Part shown: piece after piece, positions 1-7,433 of the stretch
Layout: each line of letters starts with the position of its first letter
Position numbering within the stretch: position 1 is the first letter of the stretch
Translations under genes and position numbers: made by a program
IMG/VR virus record: IMGVR_UViG_3300031758_000623
Span: 1-22,512 of that record
Direction: 5' to 3' (one strand)
Origin: a virus
Length of the DNA stretch: 22,512 nucleotides
Notes under the pieces: generated by a model
What the model saw: only the letters and a program-made list of their open reading frames with translations
The model's database searches: none
Told to the model about the DNA's origin: nothing

Positions 1-2
1 AT

Positions 3-335
3 TCAAAATATTATAAAATATATAATAACATTACTCTTCTTAAAAAAATGGAAGAGAATAAATATAAAATTTTAAAAAAAGAAAAATGGTTATATTATTC
101 TGGAAAAGCAGAACCAGAAGTATATAAAAATAATCCATTTGATCATAAGGTTTTAAAACCGGACCTAGATAAGTATATGGATGCAGATCCTGACTTAATC
201 AAAGTAGTATCAAAAATTGAATACTACCAAATGATGATTAACTATTTGGATGGGATTTTAAAGACAATATTAAATAGAACCTACCAGATCAAAAATGCCA
301 TTGAATATATGAGATTTACTGCGGGATATGACTAA
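3..335 (+). CDS. uvsY: UvsY recombination mediator, 5' end cut by window edge
   Basis: UvsY loads the UvsX recombinase onto single-stranded DNA coated with gp32. The reading frame is open from base 3 to the stop at 333-335, without any start codon or Shine-Dalgarno that would fit. The ATG at 48 is therefore internal and the true N-terminus lies off the left edge. From memory, the visible part lines up with T4 UvsY. The upstream residues SKYYKIYNN match the T4 SKWLNKHSS region, and WLYYSGKAEPE matches LDYYSGRGDGD. DADPDLIKVVSKIEYY matches the ADKDVLKVDTSLQYW region, and NRTYQIKNAIEYMRF matches the C-terminal SRGFAIKHIQDMRAF. The gene overlaps the uvsW start by 8 bases, so the two are probably translationally coupled. 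Identification is by remembered similarity; the context with uvsW agrees. Confidence 0.85.
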   Translation, partial: SKYYKIYNNITLLKKMEENKYKILKKEKWLYYSGKAEPEVYKNNPFDHKVLKPDLDKYMDADPDLIKVVSKIEYYQMMINYLDGILKTILNRTYQIKNAIEYMRFTAGYD

Positions 336-1791
336 TATAATTATTCAAAAAAAGAACGAAATATATTTAAAAGTAGAGGCAGAACCACATATACATCAGG
401 AATTATTTGATTATTTTACTTTTGAAGTTCCTGGTGCAAAGTTTATGCCTCAATATAGAAGCAAATATTGGGATGGAAAAATAAGACTTTATAGTAATCA
501 TACTGGTGAAATATATGTTGGTCTTTTAGACAAATTAGTTGCTTGGGCAAAACGATATGAATACACAGTAGAATTTAAAGATAATAAATTTTATGGTTCT
601 CCATTTGAAGAGAACGAAATGATTTCTTTTAATGGTGTTTCCGATTATATGAATAAAATATCAAAACACCAACCAAGAGATTATCAAATTGATGCTGTTT
701 ATGATGCTTTGCGGTATAATAGAAAACTTTTAATTTCCCCAACAGCATCTGGAAAATCTTTGATGATATATACAATCGTAAGATATTTTGTGGATAATAA
801 TAAAAATATTTTATTGATTGTTCCAACTACATCATTGGTTGAGCAAATGGTAAAGGACTTTTTAGATTATGGATGGGATTCGGAAAAGTATTGTCATAAA
901 ATTTATTCTGGAAAAGAAAAAAATACAGACAAACCAGTAGTAGTAACCACTTGGCAATCTATTTACAATCTTCAAAGGTCTTTTTATGAAAACTTTGATG
1001 TGGTGATTGGGGATGAAGCACATCAATTCAAATCAAAGTCTCTCGTGGGCATTATGACCAAGATGGACAATACAAAGTATAGATTTGGATTCACTGGAAC
1101 TTTAGACGGGTCACAGACTCATAAATGGGTACTTGAGGGACTCTTTGGTCCATCATACAAAGTCACACAAACAAAAGAACTTATTGAAAAAGGTCATCTT
1201 TCAAAACTACAAATTAAAATTTTATTATTAAAACATAATTCTCATCAATTTAATGAATATGAAGAGGAAGTTCAATATATTATTGGACACGAAAAACGAA
1301 ATAATTTTATTAAAAATCTTGTATTAGATTTAAAAGGTAACAGTCTTGTCCTTTTTAATCGTGTTGAATCTCACGGACAGATTCTATACGAACTTATAAA
1401 TAATTCTGCTTCAAAAAATAGAAAAGTATTTTTTGTTCACGGTGGAGTTAATACTGAAACAAGAGAAAAAATAAGAGAAATAACTGAGAAAGAAAACAAT
1501 GCAATCATTGTTGCTTCTTACGGCACTTTTTCTACTGGTATTAACATTAGAAATTTACATAATGTTATTTTTGCTTCCCCTAGTAAATCAAGAATCAGAA
1601 ACCTCCAATCAATCGGAAGAGTCTTGAGGAAGGGAGAAAATAAAAATAAAGCAGTTCTTTATGATATTGCTGATGATGCTACATACAAGTCAAGAAAAAA
1701 TTATACTCTCAATCATTTAATAGAAAGAATTAAAATATACAATGAAGAAAAATTTAACTATGAAATTTTACAAATTAACTTTAAAAAATAA
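328..1791 (+). CDS. uvsW: UvsW-type DNA/RNA helicase (superfamily 2)
   Basis: UvsW is the T4 RecG-like helicase that unwinds R-loops, Holliday junctions and stalled forks, and so helps switch from origin-dependent to recombination-dependent replication. The 487 residues are close to T4 UvsW (about 500). Visible superfamily 2 motifs are a Q-motif-like PRDYQ near residue 116, Walker A SPTASGKS at 137-144, the DEAH box at 229-232, motif III FTGTL about 25 residues later, and motif VI QSIGRVLRKG starting at 427. The first ~100 residues form the N-terminal DNA-binding region, containing FMPQYRSKYWDGKIRLY, typical of this family. The start ATG overlaps uvsY. The gene ends directly against the next start (TAA then ATG). 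Confidence 0.95.
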   Translation: MTNIIIQKKNEIYLKVEAEPHIHQELFDYFTFEVPGAKFMPQYRSKYWDGKIRLYSNHTGEIYVGLLDKLVAWAKRYEYTVEFKDNKFYGSPFEENEMISFNGVSDYMNKISKHQPRDYQIDAVYDALRYNRKLLISPTASGKSLMIYTIVRYFVDNNKNILLIVPTTSLVEQMVKDFLDYGWDSEKYCHKIYSGKEKNTDKPVVVTTWQSIYNLQRSFYENFDVVIGDEAHQFKSKSLVGIMTKMDNTKYRFGFTGTLDGSQTHKWVLEGLFGPSYKVTQTKELIEKGHLSKLQIKILLLKHNSHQFNEYEEEVQYIIGHEKRNNFIKNLVLDLKGNSLVLFNRVESHGQILYELINNSASKNRKVFFVHGGVNTETREKIREITEKENNAIIVASYGTFSTGINIRNLHNVIFASPSKSRIRNLQSIGRVLRKGENKNKAVLYDIADDATYKSRKNYTLNHLIERIKIYNEEKFNYEILQINFKK

Positions 1792-2187
1792 ATGGAAGAA
1801 GACTTTTACGGAATTATAAAATTAATCTCTGGTGAAGAAGTGTTTGCTAAGATTTGTCCTTTTGATGATGGTGATGATGATACACTTTTAATGTTAGATT
1901 CTCCAGTTACTATGGAAACAATTGTAGTTCGTCAATTGGGAATGACTACAATTAAAGTGAGTCCTTGGATCAAAATGAGTGATGAAGATTTATTTATTAT
2001 AAAGATGGATAAAATTATAACTGTTACAGAAGTTTCTGATAAAGATTTAATTAAAATGCATATAAAATATGTAAAAGATAAAAATAGAAAATCAAATAAG
2101 ACAAAGTTATCAGAAAAAATGGGATATCTATCAAGCATTGCTGATGCAAGAATATCCTTAGAGAAATTATATAAATCTAATAACTAA
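1792..2187 (+). CDS. Sm-like phage protein (paralogue A)
   Basis: A 131-residue protein starting immediately after the uvsW stop. It resembles the Sm-like proteins found in T4-like cyanophages, for which a ring-shaped crystal structure of a probable cyanophage member has been published (recalled knowledge). Visible pattern: GIIKLISGEEVFAKI at residues 8-22 as the first two strands, an acidic loop DDGDDD, LDSPVTMETI, the recurring SPWI, and DKIITVTEVSD as the last strand. The remaining ~45 residues are a basic helical tail. The same order of elements occurs in the proteins at 10052 and 10353. The role is unknown; RNA binding is inferred from the fold only. A sigma70-type promoter begins about 55 bases after its stop, so it is probably read with uvsW. 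Confidence 0.7.
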   Translation: MEEDFYGIIKLISGEEVFAKICPFDDGDDDTLLMLDSPVTMETIVVRQLGMTTIKVSPWIKMSDEDLFIIKMDKIITVTEVSDKDLIKMHIKYVKDKNRKSNKTKLSEKMGYLSSIADARISLEKLYKSNN

Positions 2188-2242
2188 AAGATATAATTTA
2201 TCTTCAAACCTAACAGAGTGATTTTACTCATATTTTAAATGT

Positions 2243-2271
2243 TTGTCAAGTTCCCATTGATGTGGTAAAAT
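2243..2271 (+). promoter_or_regulatory. sigma70-type promoter upstream of gene 55
   Basis: TTGTCA (2243-2248), a 17-base spacer and TAAAAT (2266-2271) lie in the 122-base gap between the Sm-like gene and gene 55. Predicted transcription start is near 2278, about 30 bases before the gp55 ATG. The consensus match and the exact spacing make this a likely host-polymerase promoter for the 55-47-46 group. Confidence 0.7.
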
Positions 2272-2309
2272 TATAGTTATTATTAGTAGTTCTACTTTCT
2301 CCTTTACAA

Positions 2310-2780
2310 ATGAATAAAATTAAAAAGAATCCACATTACGTAAACAATAAAGATTTTTATGATGCTTTATTAGTTTATAAAAATAAAGTTAAAGCAGCAA
2401 AAGAACAAGATTTGCCAATCCCACCAATAACAAATTATCTCGGTGACTGCTTTTTAAAGATTGCAACACATTTATCATATCGTCCTAATTTTGTAAATTA
2501 TATTTTTCGTGAAGATATGATTAGTGATGGTGTTGAAAATTGTGTTCAATATATTAATAATTTTGATTTAAATAGGTCAAATCCATTTGCTTATTTTACT
2601 CAAATTGTCTATTATGCTTTTTTGCGTCGTATTCAGAAAGAGAAAAAGCAAATGGAAATAAAAGAAAAGATTATTGAAAGAAGTGGATACGAGCAGTTGT
2701 TTTATGTGGATGATGACTCACCAAATTCTTCTGACTATAATACAATTAAAGAAAATATTCAAATGAAATCATATCAATGA
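2310..2780 (+). CDS. 55: gp55 late-promoter sigma factor
   Basis: Gp55 is the small sigma factor that directs host RNA polymerase to TATAAATA late promoters. The 156 residues are slightly shorter than T4 gp55 (185). The match to T4, from memory, covers the N-terminal HYVNNKDFYDALLVYK, the region REDMISDGVENCVQYINNFD (T4 has [20 protein letters not shown]), and NPFAYFTQIVYYAFLRRIQKE, the sigma region 2-like segment. The C-terminal DDSP is kept, but the following T4 clamp-binding epitope (SLDFLYE) is not recognisable. There is no clear Shine-Dalgarno before the ATG. The stop overlaps the gp47 start (ATGA). Late promoters consistent with this factor are seen from 17978 onwards. Confidence 0.92.
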   Translation: MNKIKKNPHYVNNKDFYDALLVYKNKVKAAKEQDLPIPPITNYLGDCFLKIATHLSYRPNFVNYIFREDMISDGVENCVQYINNFDLNRSNPFAYFTQIVYYAFLRRIQKEKKQMEIKEKIIERSGYEQLFYVDDDSPNSSDYNTIKENIQMKSYQ

Positions 2781-3817
2781 AAATTGGAATTATAACTGAT
2801 ACTCATTATAATTTTCGTAAAGCTAATAAGGCATTTCACGAATACTTTGAAAGATTTTATAATGATATATTTTTTCCAAACTTAAAGAAAAATAAAATTA
2901 AAACGGTTGTTCATCTTGGAGATGCTTTTGATAATCGTAAAGGAGTAGATTATTGGGCATTGCAATGGGCAAAACGGAACGTATACGATAAGTTTGAACA
3001 ACTTGGAATCACTGTATACAGTATTGTTGGAAATCACGATGCATATTATAAAAATACTAATGAAGTAAATTCAATTGATGTTTTATTAAACGAGTACTCA
3101 AACATTGTAAAAATATCAAGTCCAACTGAAATTTTTATTGACGATACTGAGTGTGTTTTTTTACCCTGGATTTGCACTGACAATGAGAAGGACACATTCT
3201 CACTATTAGAAGAATCAACTGCAAAAATTGTATTTGGTCACCTTGAACTGTCTGGATTTTCTGTTTATCCTGGACACGTTCAGGAAAACGGACTGAATAA
3301 AAATGTATTCAAAAAGTTTGATAGAGTTTTTTCTGGGCACTATCATACTTCTAGTAATGATGGCAAGATTTTTTATCTTGGGAATCCATATCAAATGTTT
3401 TGGTGTGATGTGAACGATAAAAGGGGATTTCATATTTTTGATACTGATGATTATGCATTAGAAAAAATTGAAAATCCTTACACTATGTTTGAAAAAGTTT
3501 ATTATGATGACGATAGTGAGGATATTGATTTTTCCTCACTATCAAACAAGATGATTAAACTTTTTGTACAGAAAAAAGAAAATCATTTAAAGTTTGATAA
3601 GTTTGTAAGTCAAATTGTAAATGCAAATCCATTAGAATTTAAAATTGTTGAGAATTTTGATGTTTATGATGATGATGTGAATTCTGATGAATTTTGTATG
3701 GAAGATACACTTAGTATTCTGGATAAATACGTTGAAGAGTCTGAATTTAATTTAAATAAAACAATCATCAAAAATCTTTTAAGAGATGTTTACAAAGAAG
3801 CATTAGAGATAGAGTAA
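2777..3817 (+). CDS. 47: gp47 recombination endonuclease subunit (Mre11/SbcD-like)
   Basis: Nuclease subunit of the gp46/gp47 complex, which resects DNA ends for recombination-dependent replication and host DNA breakdown. It is 346 residues, near the usual ~340. The calcineurin-type metallophosphoesterase motifs are all present: D8-x-H10 in ITDTHY, GDAFDNR with D49, GNHD with N86, H87 and D88, GHLE with H155, and GHYH with H188 and H190. The region after ~220 is the capping and Rad50-binding part. The start overlaps the gp55 stop (ATGA). The DUF3110 gene separates it from its partner gp46. Confidence 0.96.
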   Translation: MKIGIITDTHYNFRKANKAFHEYFERFYNDIFFPNLKKNKIKTVVHLGDAFDNRKGVDYWALQWAKRNVYDKFEQLGITVYSIVGNHDAYYKNTNEVNSIDVLLNEYSNIVKISSPTEIFIDDTECVFLPWICTDNEKDTFSLLEESTAKIVFGHLELSGFSVYPGHVQENGLNKNVFKKFDRVFSGHYHTSSNDGKIFYLGNPYQMFWCDVNDKRGFHIFDTDDYALEKIENPYTMFEKVYYDDDSEDIDFSSLSNKMIKLFVQKKENHLKFDKFVSQIVNANPLEFKIVENFDVYDDDVNSDEFCMEDTLSILDKYVEESEFNLNKTIIKNLLRDVYKEALEIE

Positions 3818-4104
3818 TGTACGTACTATCAATTAAAGAACAAGAAGATGAAGGTGCATATGCAGTAATGAATGAAGATGGTGATAAAACTTTGTATATA
3901 TTTGAAGAAGAAGACGATGCAGAAAGATATGCTGGTCTCTTAGAAGCAGAAGACTATCCAGAGATGTCTGTGGTTGAAGTAGAAGACGAAGTAGCAATAA
4001 AAACCTGTGAAGTATATGGATATAGTTATGCTATAATTACCCCTAATGACTTTGTAATACCCCCACGAGATTATGATTCTGTTCAAGAAAATTTCATATC
4101 GTAA
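3817..4104 (+). CDS. DUF3110-type protein
   Basis: A 95-residue acidic protein between the two halves of the Mre11/Rad50-like nuclease. It resembles DUF3110, a small family I know from cyanobacteria and their T4-like phages: MYVLSIKEQEDEGAYAVMNE at the start, then an acidic FEEEDDAERYAGLLEAEDYPE and the segment VAIKTCEVYGYSYAIITPND. The function of the family is unknown. The start overlaps the gp47 stop by one base (TAATG). The end overlaps the gp46 start by 32 bases, so the gene is embedded in the 47-46 operon. Its cyanobacterial affinity is one of the better host clues in the window. Confidence 0.75.
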   Translation: MYVLSIKEQEDEGAYAVMNEDGDKTLYIFEEEDDAERYAGLLEAEDYPEMSVVEVEDEVAIKTCEVYGYSYAIITPNDFVIPPRDYDSVQENFIS

Positions 4105-5788
4105 TTTTTTATCATCTGGAAATCAACCTACACAAATTAATCTTTCAGAAAATCAAACAACATTAATTGTGGGGTCTAATGGTTCTGGAAAAAGTACCTT
4201 ATTAGATGCTTTGTGTTTTGTGTTGTTTAATAAAGCATTCCGAAAAATTACAAAACCTCAACTTATAAATTCAACTAATTCTAAAGATTGTTTGGTTGAA
4301 ATAGAGTTTAGTATTGGCACTAAAGAATATAAAGTAGTAAGAGGAATTAAACCAAATATTTTTGAGATTTGGGTAGATGGAGTTTTGCAAAACCAATCCT
4401 CGGCTACGGTGGACCAGCAAAAACAACTAGAAGAGAGTATTCTTAAATTGAATTATAAGTCATTTACTCAAATTGTTATTTTGGGAAGTGCATCTTTTGT
4501 TCCCTTTATGCAACTTTCTGCTTCAACAAGAAGAGAAATTGTTGAAGATTTGTTGGACATAAAAATATTTTCCTCTATGAATTCTGTAATTAAAGATAAA
4601 ATTCGTAAAATCAATGAAGAAATAAAGGACTCATCTTTTATTGAAAAGACAACAGAAGAAAAAATTGAGATGCAAAAGAGTTTTATTGAGGAACTTGAGA
4701 ATCGTGGTAATGCCAACATAAATGCCAATAAGGAAAAGATTGCCAAGTTAAATACTGAAATTGACAATTATGAGGCAGATAATGATGCCATAGGATATGG
4801 TCTTAAGGGTCATCAAAAAGATCAAGAAGAACTCATTGGTGCTGATGATAAGTTAGTAAAACTAAACAATCTCAAAGGTAAAATCTCTCAGAAAGTATCT
4901 GTGATTACTAAAGAGCATAAGTTTTTTACTGAAAATACGGTCTGCCCTACTTGCACTCAAACAATTGAAGAAGAGTTTCGGTTAAATAGAATTACAGACG
5001 CTCAAAATAAAGCAAAGGAACTCCAGAAAGGGTTTCAAGAACTTGAGGAGACTATAAAGTTAGAACAAGAGCGAGAGCGTCAATTTGTTGTTCTTTCTAA
5101 GGAGATCACTAAACTTACATATGAAATTTCTCAAAACAATACTCGGATCAGTTTCAATCAAAGACAAATCCGAGAACTTGAATATGAAATTCAAACTATT
5201 ACCGACAAAAGTAAAAACAGAACTTCTGAGAGAGATGAATTAAAAAAGTTAGAAAAACAACTTATTGAAATAACGAAGAATAAAGTTAAACATAAAGAAA
5301 ATATTTCTTATTATGATTTTTTGCATTTATTGATGAAAGATGGTGGAATTAAGGCAAAAATTATACAAAAATATTTGCCTTCTATGAATCAACTTATCAA
5401 CAAATATTTGCAATTGATGGACTTTTATATCAATTTTACTTTTGATGAAGAATTTAAAGAAATAATCAAATCCCCAATTTATGAGGACTTTAGTTATGAT
5501 TCCTTCAGTGAAGGAGAAAAGATGAGAATTAATCTTGCAATTTTATTTACTTGGAGAGAAATTGCAAGACTTAAAAATTCTGTAAATACTAATCTTCTTA
5601 TTCTAGATGAAGTATTTGATAGTTCTTTAGATTTTGCTGGAACTGATTATTTTACAAAAATTATTAAGTTTATGATTAGCAATACTAATGTATTTGTCAT
5701 ATCACATAAGACAGATGAATTAATTGATAAATTTGACAAAGTGATTAAATTTGAAAAAGTTAAAGGATTCAGCAAAATGGTTGACTGA
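4073..5788 (+). CDS. 46: gp46 recombination endonuclease subunit (Rad50/SbcC-like ATPase)
   Basis: ABC-type ATPase partner of gp47 in DNA end resection. The 571 residues compare with 560 in T4. Motifs in order: Walker A GSNGSGKST at 34-42, long coiled-coil arms from about 185 to 430, the zinc hook CPTC at 291-294 in the middle of the coil, the ABC signature SFSEGEKMR from 477, Walker B LLILDEVFD with D512 and E513, and the H-loop VISHK near residue 545. The short arms are typical of phage Rad50 proteins. The start chosen gives MILFKKISYRNFLSSG, matching the usual T4 beginning, and overlaps the DUF3110 gene by 32 bases. The -35 box of the next promoter sits over its last codons. Confidence 0.96.
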   Translation: MILFKKISYRNFLSSGNQPTQINLSENQTTLIVGSNGSGKSTLLDALCFVLFNKAFRKITKPQLINSTNSKDCLVEIEFSIGTKEYKVVRGIKPNIFEIWVDGVLQNQSSATVDQQKQLEESILKLNYKSFTQIVILGSASFVPFMQLSASTRREIVEDLLDIKIFSSMNSVIKDKIRKINEEIKDSSFIEKTTEEKIEMQKSFIEELENRGNANINANKEKIAKLNTEIDNYEADNDAIGYGLKGHQKDQEELIGADDKLVKLNNLKGKISQKVSVITKEHKFFTENTVCPTCTQTIEEEFRLNRITDAQNKAKELQKGFQELEETIKLEQERERQFVVLSKEITKLTYEISQNNTRISFNQRQIRELEYEIQTITDKSKNRTSERDELKKLEKQLIEITKNKVKHKENISYYDFLHLLMKDGGIKAKIIQKYLPSMNQLINKYLQLMDFYINFTFDEEFKEIIKSPIYEDFSYDSFSEGEKMRINLAILFTWREIARLKNSVNTNLLILDEVFDSSLDFAGTDYFTKIIKFMISNTNVFVISHKTDELIDKFDKVIKFEKVKGFSKMVD

Positions 5789-5809
5789 TTCCAAGTTAAC
5801 TGATATGAT
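5781..5809 (+). promoter_or_regulatory. sigma70-type promoter at the end of gene 46
   Basis: TTGACT (5781-5786), exactly 17 bases, then TATGAT (5804-5809). The -35 box overlaps the gene 46 stop codon. The predicted start near 5816 gives a leader of about 75 bases before the next gene. It would drive the DUF3310-45-44-62-regA group. The remainder of the gap (5810-5890) holds no other recognisable signal. Confidence 0.7.
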
Positions 5810-5890
5810 TGATGAAGGTTATTATGACTTTCCCTAATTATGTTTGGACCAGAAGATTAACGCAACCGTGCAAATAAATTCACACCCATT

Positions 5891-6238
5891 ATGAATGATC
5901 ATAATGGACTAAATGATATTACAAAAAAACCTACTTTTATGACCGAAAACACAAATACTAATGGTTTCTGGAAATACAATGAAGATAAAATCCTGAAACA
6001 ACTTGAAGAATATATTGCTGGCACTTATAATCAGCATTATCTTGATAAGAGTTCTGGTGGAACAGAACAGACACAGGATAAAATCAAACACAATCGTCGT
6101 GAAGGTTTCTTTGCTGGCAACATTACTAAGTATGCTGATCGTTATGATACCAAAGGAACTCCTCGTGCTGACTTGTTCAAAGTATTGCACTATACTATTC
6201 TTTTGATCAATCATCTCAATCTCGTTGAAAATAAGTGA
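5891..6238 (+). CDS. DUF3310-like protein
   Basis: A 115-residue protein directly after a promoter and before the sliding clamp. The core FWKYNEDKILKQLEEYIAGTY, then QHYLDK, GFFAGNITKYADRYD and the C-terminal ADLFKVLHYTILLINHL, has the pattern of the DUF3310 family (small helical phage proteins once called SaV-like). It also matches a conserved gene of T4-like cyanophages. The biochemical role is not established. The upstream ATG at 5891 is used here, but the ATG at 5939, leading straight into the conserved part, is equally possible; neither has a Shine-Dalgarno. The stop lies 17 bases before the preferred gp45 start. Confidence 0.7.
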   Translation: MNDHNGLNDITKKPTFMTENTNTNGFWKYNEDKILKQLEEYIAGTYNQHYLDKSSGGTEQTQDKIKHNRREGFFAGNITKYADRYDTKGTPRADLFKVLHYTILLINHLNLVENK

Positions 6239-6255
6239 AACTGAAACCAAAAATT

Positions 6256-6921
6256 ATGAAACTTTCTGAAACTACTCTCACTATTCTAAAAAACTTTTCT
6301 TCAATTAATCAGTCTATTTTGGTTAAGGAAGGTTCCAAACTTCGCACAATTTCTGTGATGAAAAATATTCTTGCGGAAGCAGAAATTAACGAAGAGTTTC
6401 CAAAGGACTTTGCAATTTATGACCTCAATCAATTTCTAAATGGTCTTGGGTTGCATCAAGATCCAGATCTTGATTTTGAAAATGATTCCCACGTAATTAT
6501 TCGTGAAGGAAAACGTAGGGTAAAATATTTCTTTGCTGATCCTGAAGTGATTGTGTCACCACCAGAAAAGGAAATTTCTCTTCCATCGCAGGATGTTTGT
6601 TTTCAATTAGAACATTCTCAAATGGAAAAATTGATTAAAGCATCTGCAGTTTATCAACTTCCAGATCTTTCTGTTATTGGTGAGAATGGTGTAATTAAAC
6701 TGGTGGTTCGTGACAAAAAGAATGATACTTCCAATGAATATTCAATTATTGTAGGTGAAACTAATAAAACATTCACGTTCAATTTTAAGGTGGAAAACAT
6801 TAAGATTATTCCTGGTGCCTATGACGTTATAGTGTCTTCTAAACTTTTGTCACAATTTAAGAATAACAAGTACAATCTTTGCTACTATATTGCTCTTGAA
6901 CCCGATTCTTCTTTTGAATGA
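6256..6921 (+). CDS. 45: gp45 sliding clamp
   Basis: Trimeric processivity clamp that tethers DNA polymerase and, in T4, also activates late transcription. The 221 residues compare with 228 in T4. The start MKLSETTLTILKNFSSINQS aligns with the T4 start MKLSKDTTALLKNFATINSG, so the ATG at 6256 is chosen over an in-frame GTG at 6235 that would add seven residues. Further matches are FAIYDLNQFLNGLGL (T4 VAIYDLNGFLGILSL), a central YFFADPEVIVSPP (T4 FWPAADPSTVVAP), FTFNFKVENIKIIPGAYDV and the C-terminal YYIALEPDSSFE. The stop overlaps the next start (ATGA). Confidence 0.95.
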   Translation: MKLSETTLTILKNFSSINQSILVKEGSKLRTISVMKNILAEAEINEEFPKDFAIYDLNQFLNGLGLHQDPDLDFENDSHVIIREGKRRVKYFFADPEVIVSPPEKEISLPSQDVCFQLEHSQMEKLIKASAVYQLPDLSVIGENGVIKLVVRDKKNDTSNEYSIIVGETNKTFTFNFKVENIKIIPGAYDVIVSSKLLSQFKNNKYNLCYYIALEPDSSFE

Positions 6922-7430
6922 ACATCTTTGCAACTTGCCCTTGGCCTGCTGAAAGTGCTATTTGTCTTCCCGATAAACATATCGTCAAGATGCCTCTGGA
7001 ATGCTGCCAAATGCTTTCTATTGTGGCATCTAAAAAATGGGGTCATAATTATGGAACACTTCCTAAAGCAGATGGAACTCCTTATGCAACTGAAAAAGGT
7101 GCTTTTCGTAATCACCCCTGCACTAAATGGGCATCAGAAACTATTGATAATGCCTATTGGTTGATTAAGCACGGAATGAATTTATGTGATGAATATCATT
7201 TAAGATATGGAAAACAACATTCGTGCTATAATACTTTACTTCAAGCATATTATATTTTTCCAAAAGGAAAAATAGATAATATAACTCCATTTGCTCGTGC
7301 TATGCCTGATGAGTATAAACTTGATACAAGCATTGACACTTTTACTGCTTACAAGATGTATATCGCATCCAAACCTTGGGTTGCATCTAATTATCTTCGT
7401 ATGCCTCAACGAAAACCTGAATGGATCTAA
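6918..7430 (+). CDS. Conserved phage protein of unknown function between clamp and clamp loader
   Basis: 170 residues, coupled to gp45 by ATGA overlap and ending 3 bases before gp44. I know this general type from phages: it opens with MNIFATCPWPAESAICLPDK, followed by HIVKMPLECCQMLS. Later come a conserved FRNHPCTKWASE and CDEYHLRYGK, and the tail ends in a proline-rich, basic stretch. The opening pattern (MNxF, P, SA, LxDK) and the NHPxxxW element resemble bacterial proteins annotated as pyrimidine-dimer glycosylase-like, which would make a DNA repair role reasonable. That link is remembered and weak. Position inside the replication operon supports a DNA-related job. No membrane segment or signal peptide is seen. 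Confidence 0.6.
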   Translation: MNIFATCPWPAESAICLPDKHIVKMPLECCQMLSIVASKKWGHNYGTLPKADGTPYATEKGAFRNHPCTKWASETIDNAYWLIKHGMNLCDEYHLRYGKQHSCYNTLLQAYYIFPKGKIDNITPFARAMPDEYKLDTSIDTFTAYKMYIASKPWVASNYLRMPQRKPEWI

Positions 7431-7433
7431 ATT

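Noticed and set aside
48-335. ATG at 48 as the start of the first gene
   Set aside because: The frame is open back to the window edge and the upstream residues also match UvsY, so this ATG is internal.
1395-1402. TATAAATA inside uvsW
   Set aside because: No gene start follows within a useful distance; expected by chance in AT-rich DNA.
2188-2204. Hairpin AAGATA/TATCTT after the first Sm-like gene
   Set aside because: Six weak pairs, no T-run after it; not a credible terminator.
5909-6250. Reverse and alternative-frame open frames over the DUF3310-like gene
   Set aside because: No recognisable protein pattern, while the forward frame at 5891 has a conserved one.
6235-6255. GTG at 6235 as gp45 start
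   Set aside because: The ATG at 6256 matches the T4 clamp N-terminus exactly in position; the extra seven residues have no counterpart.
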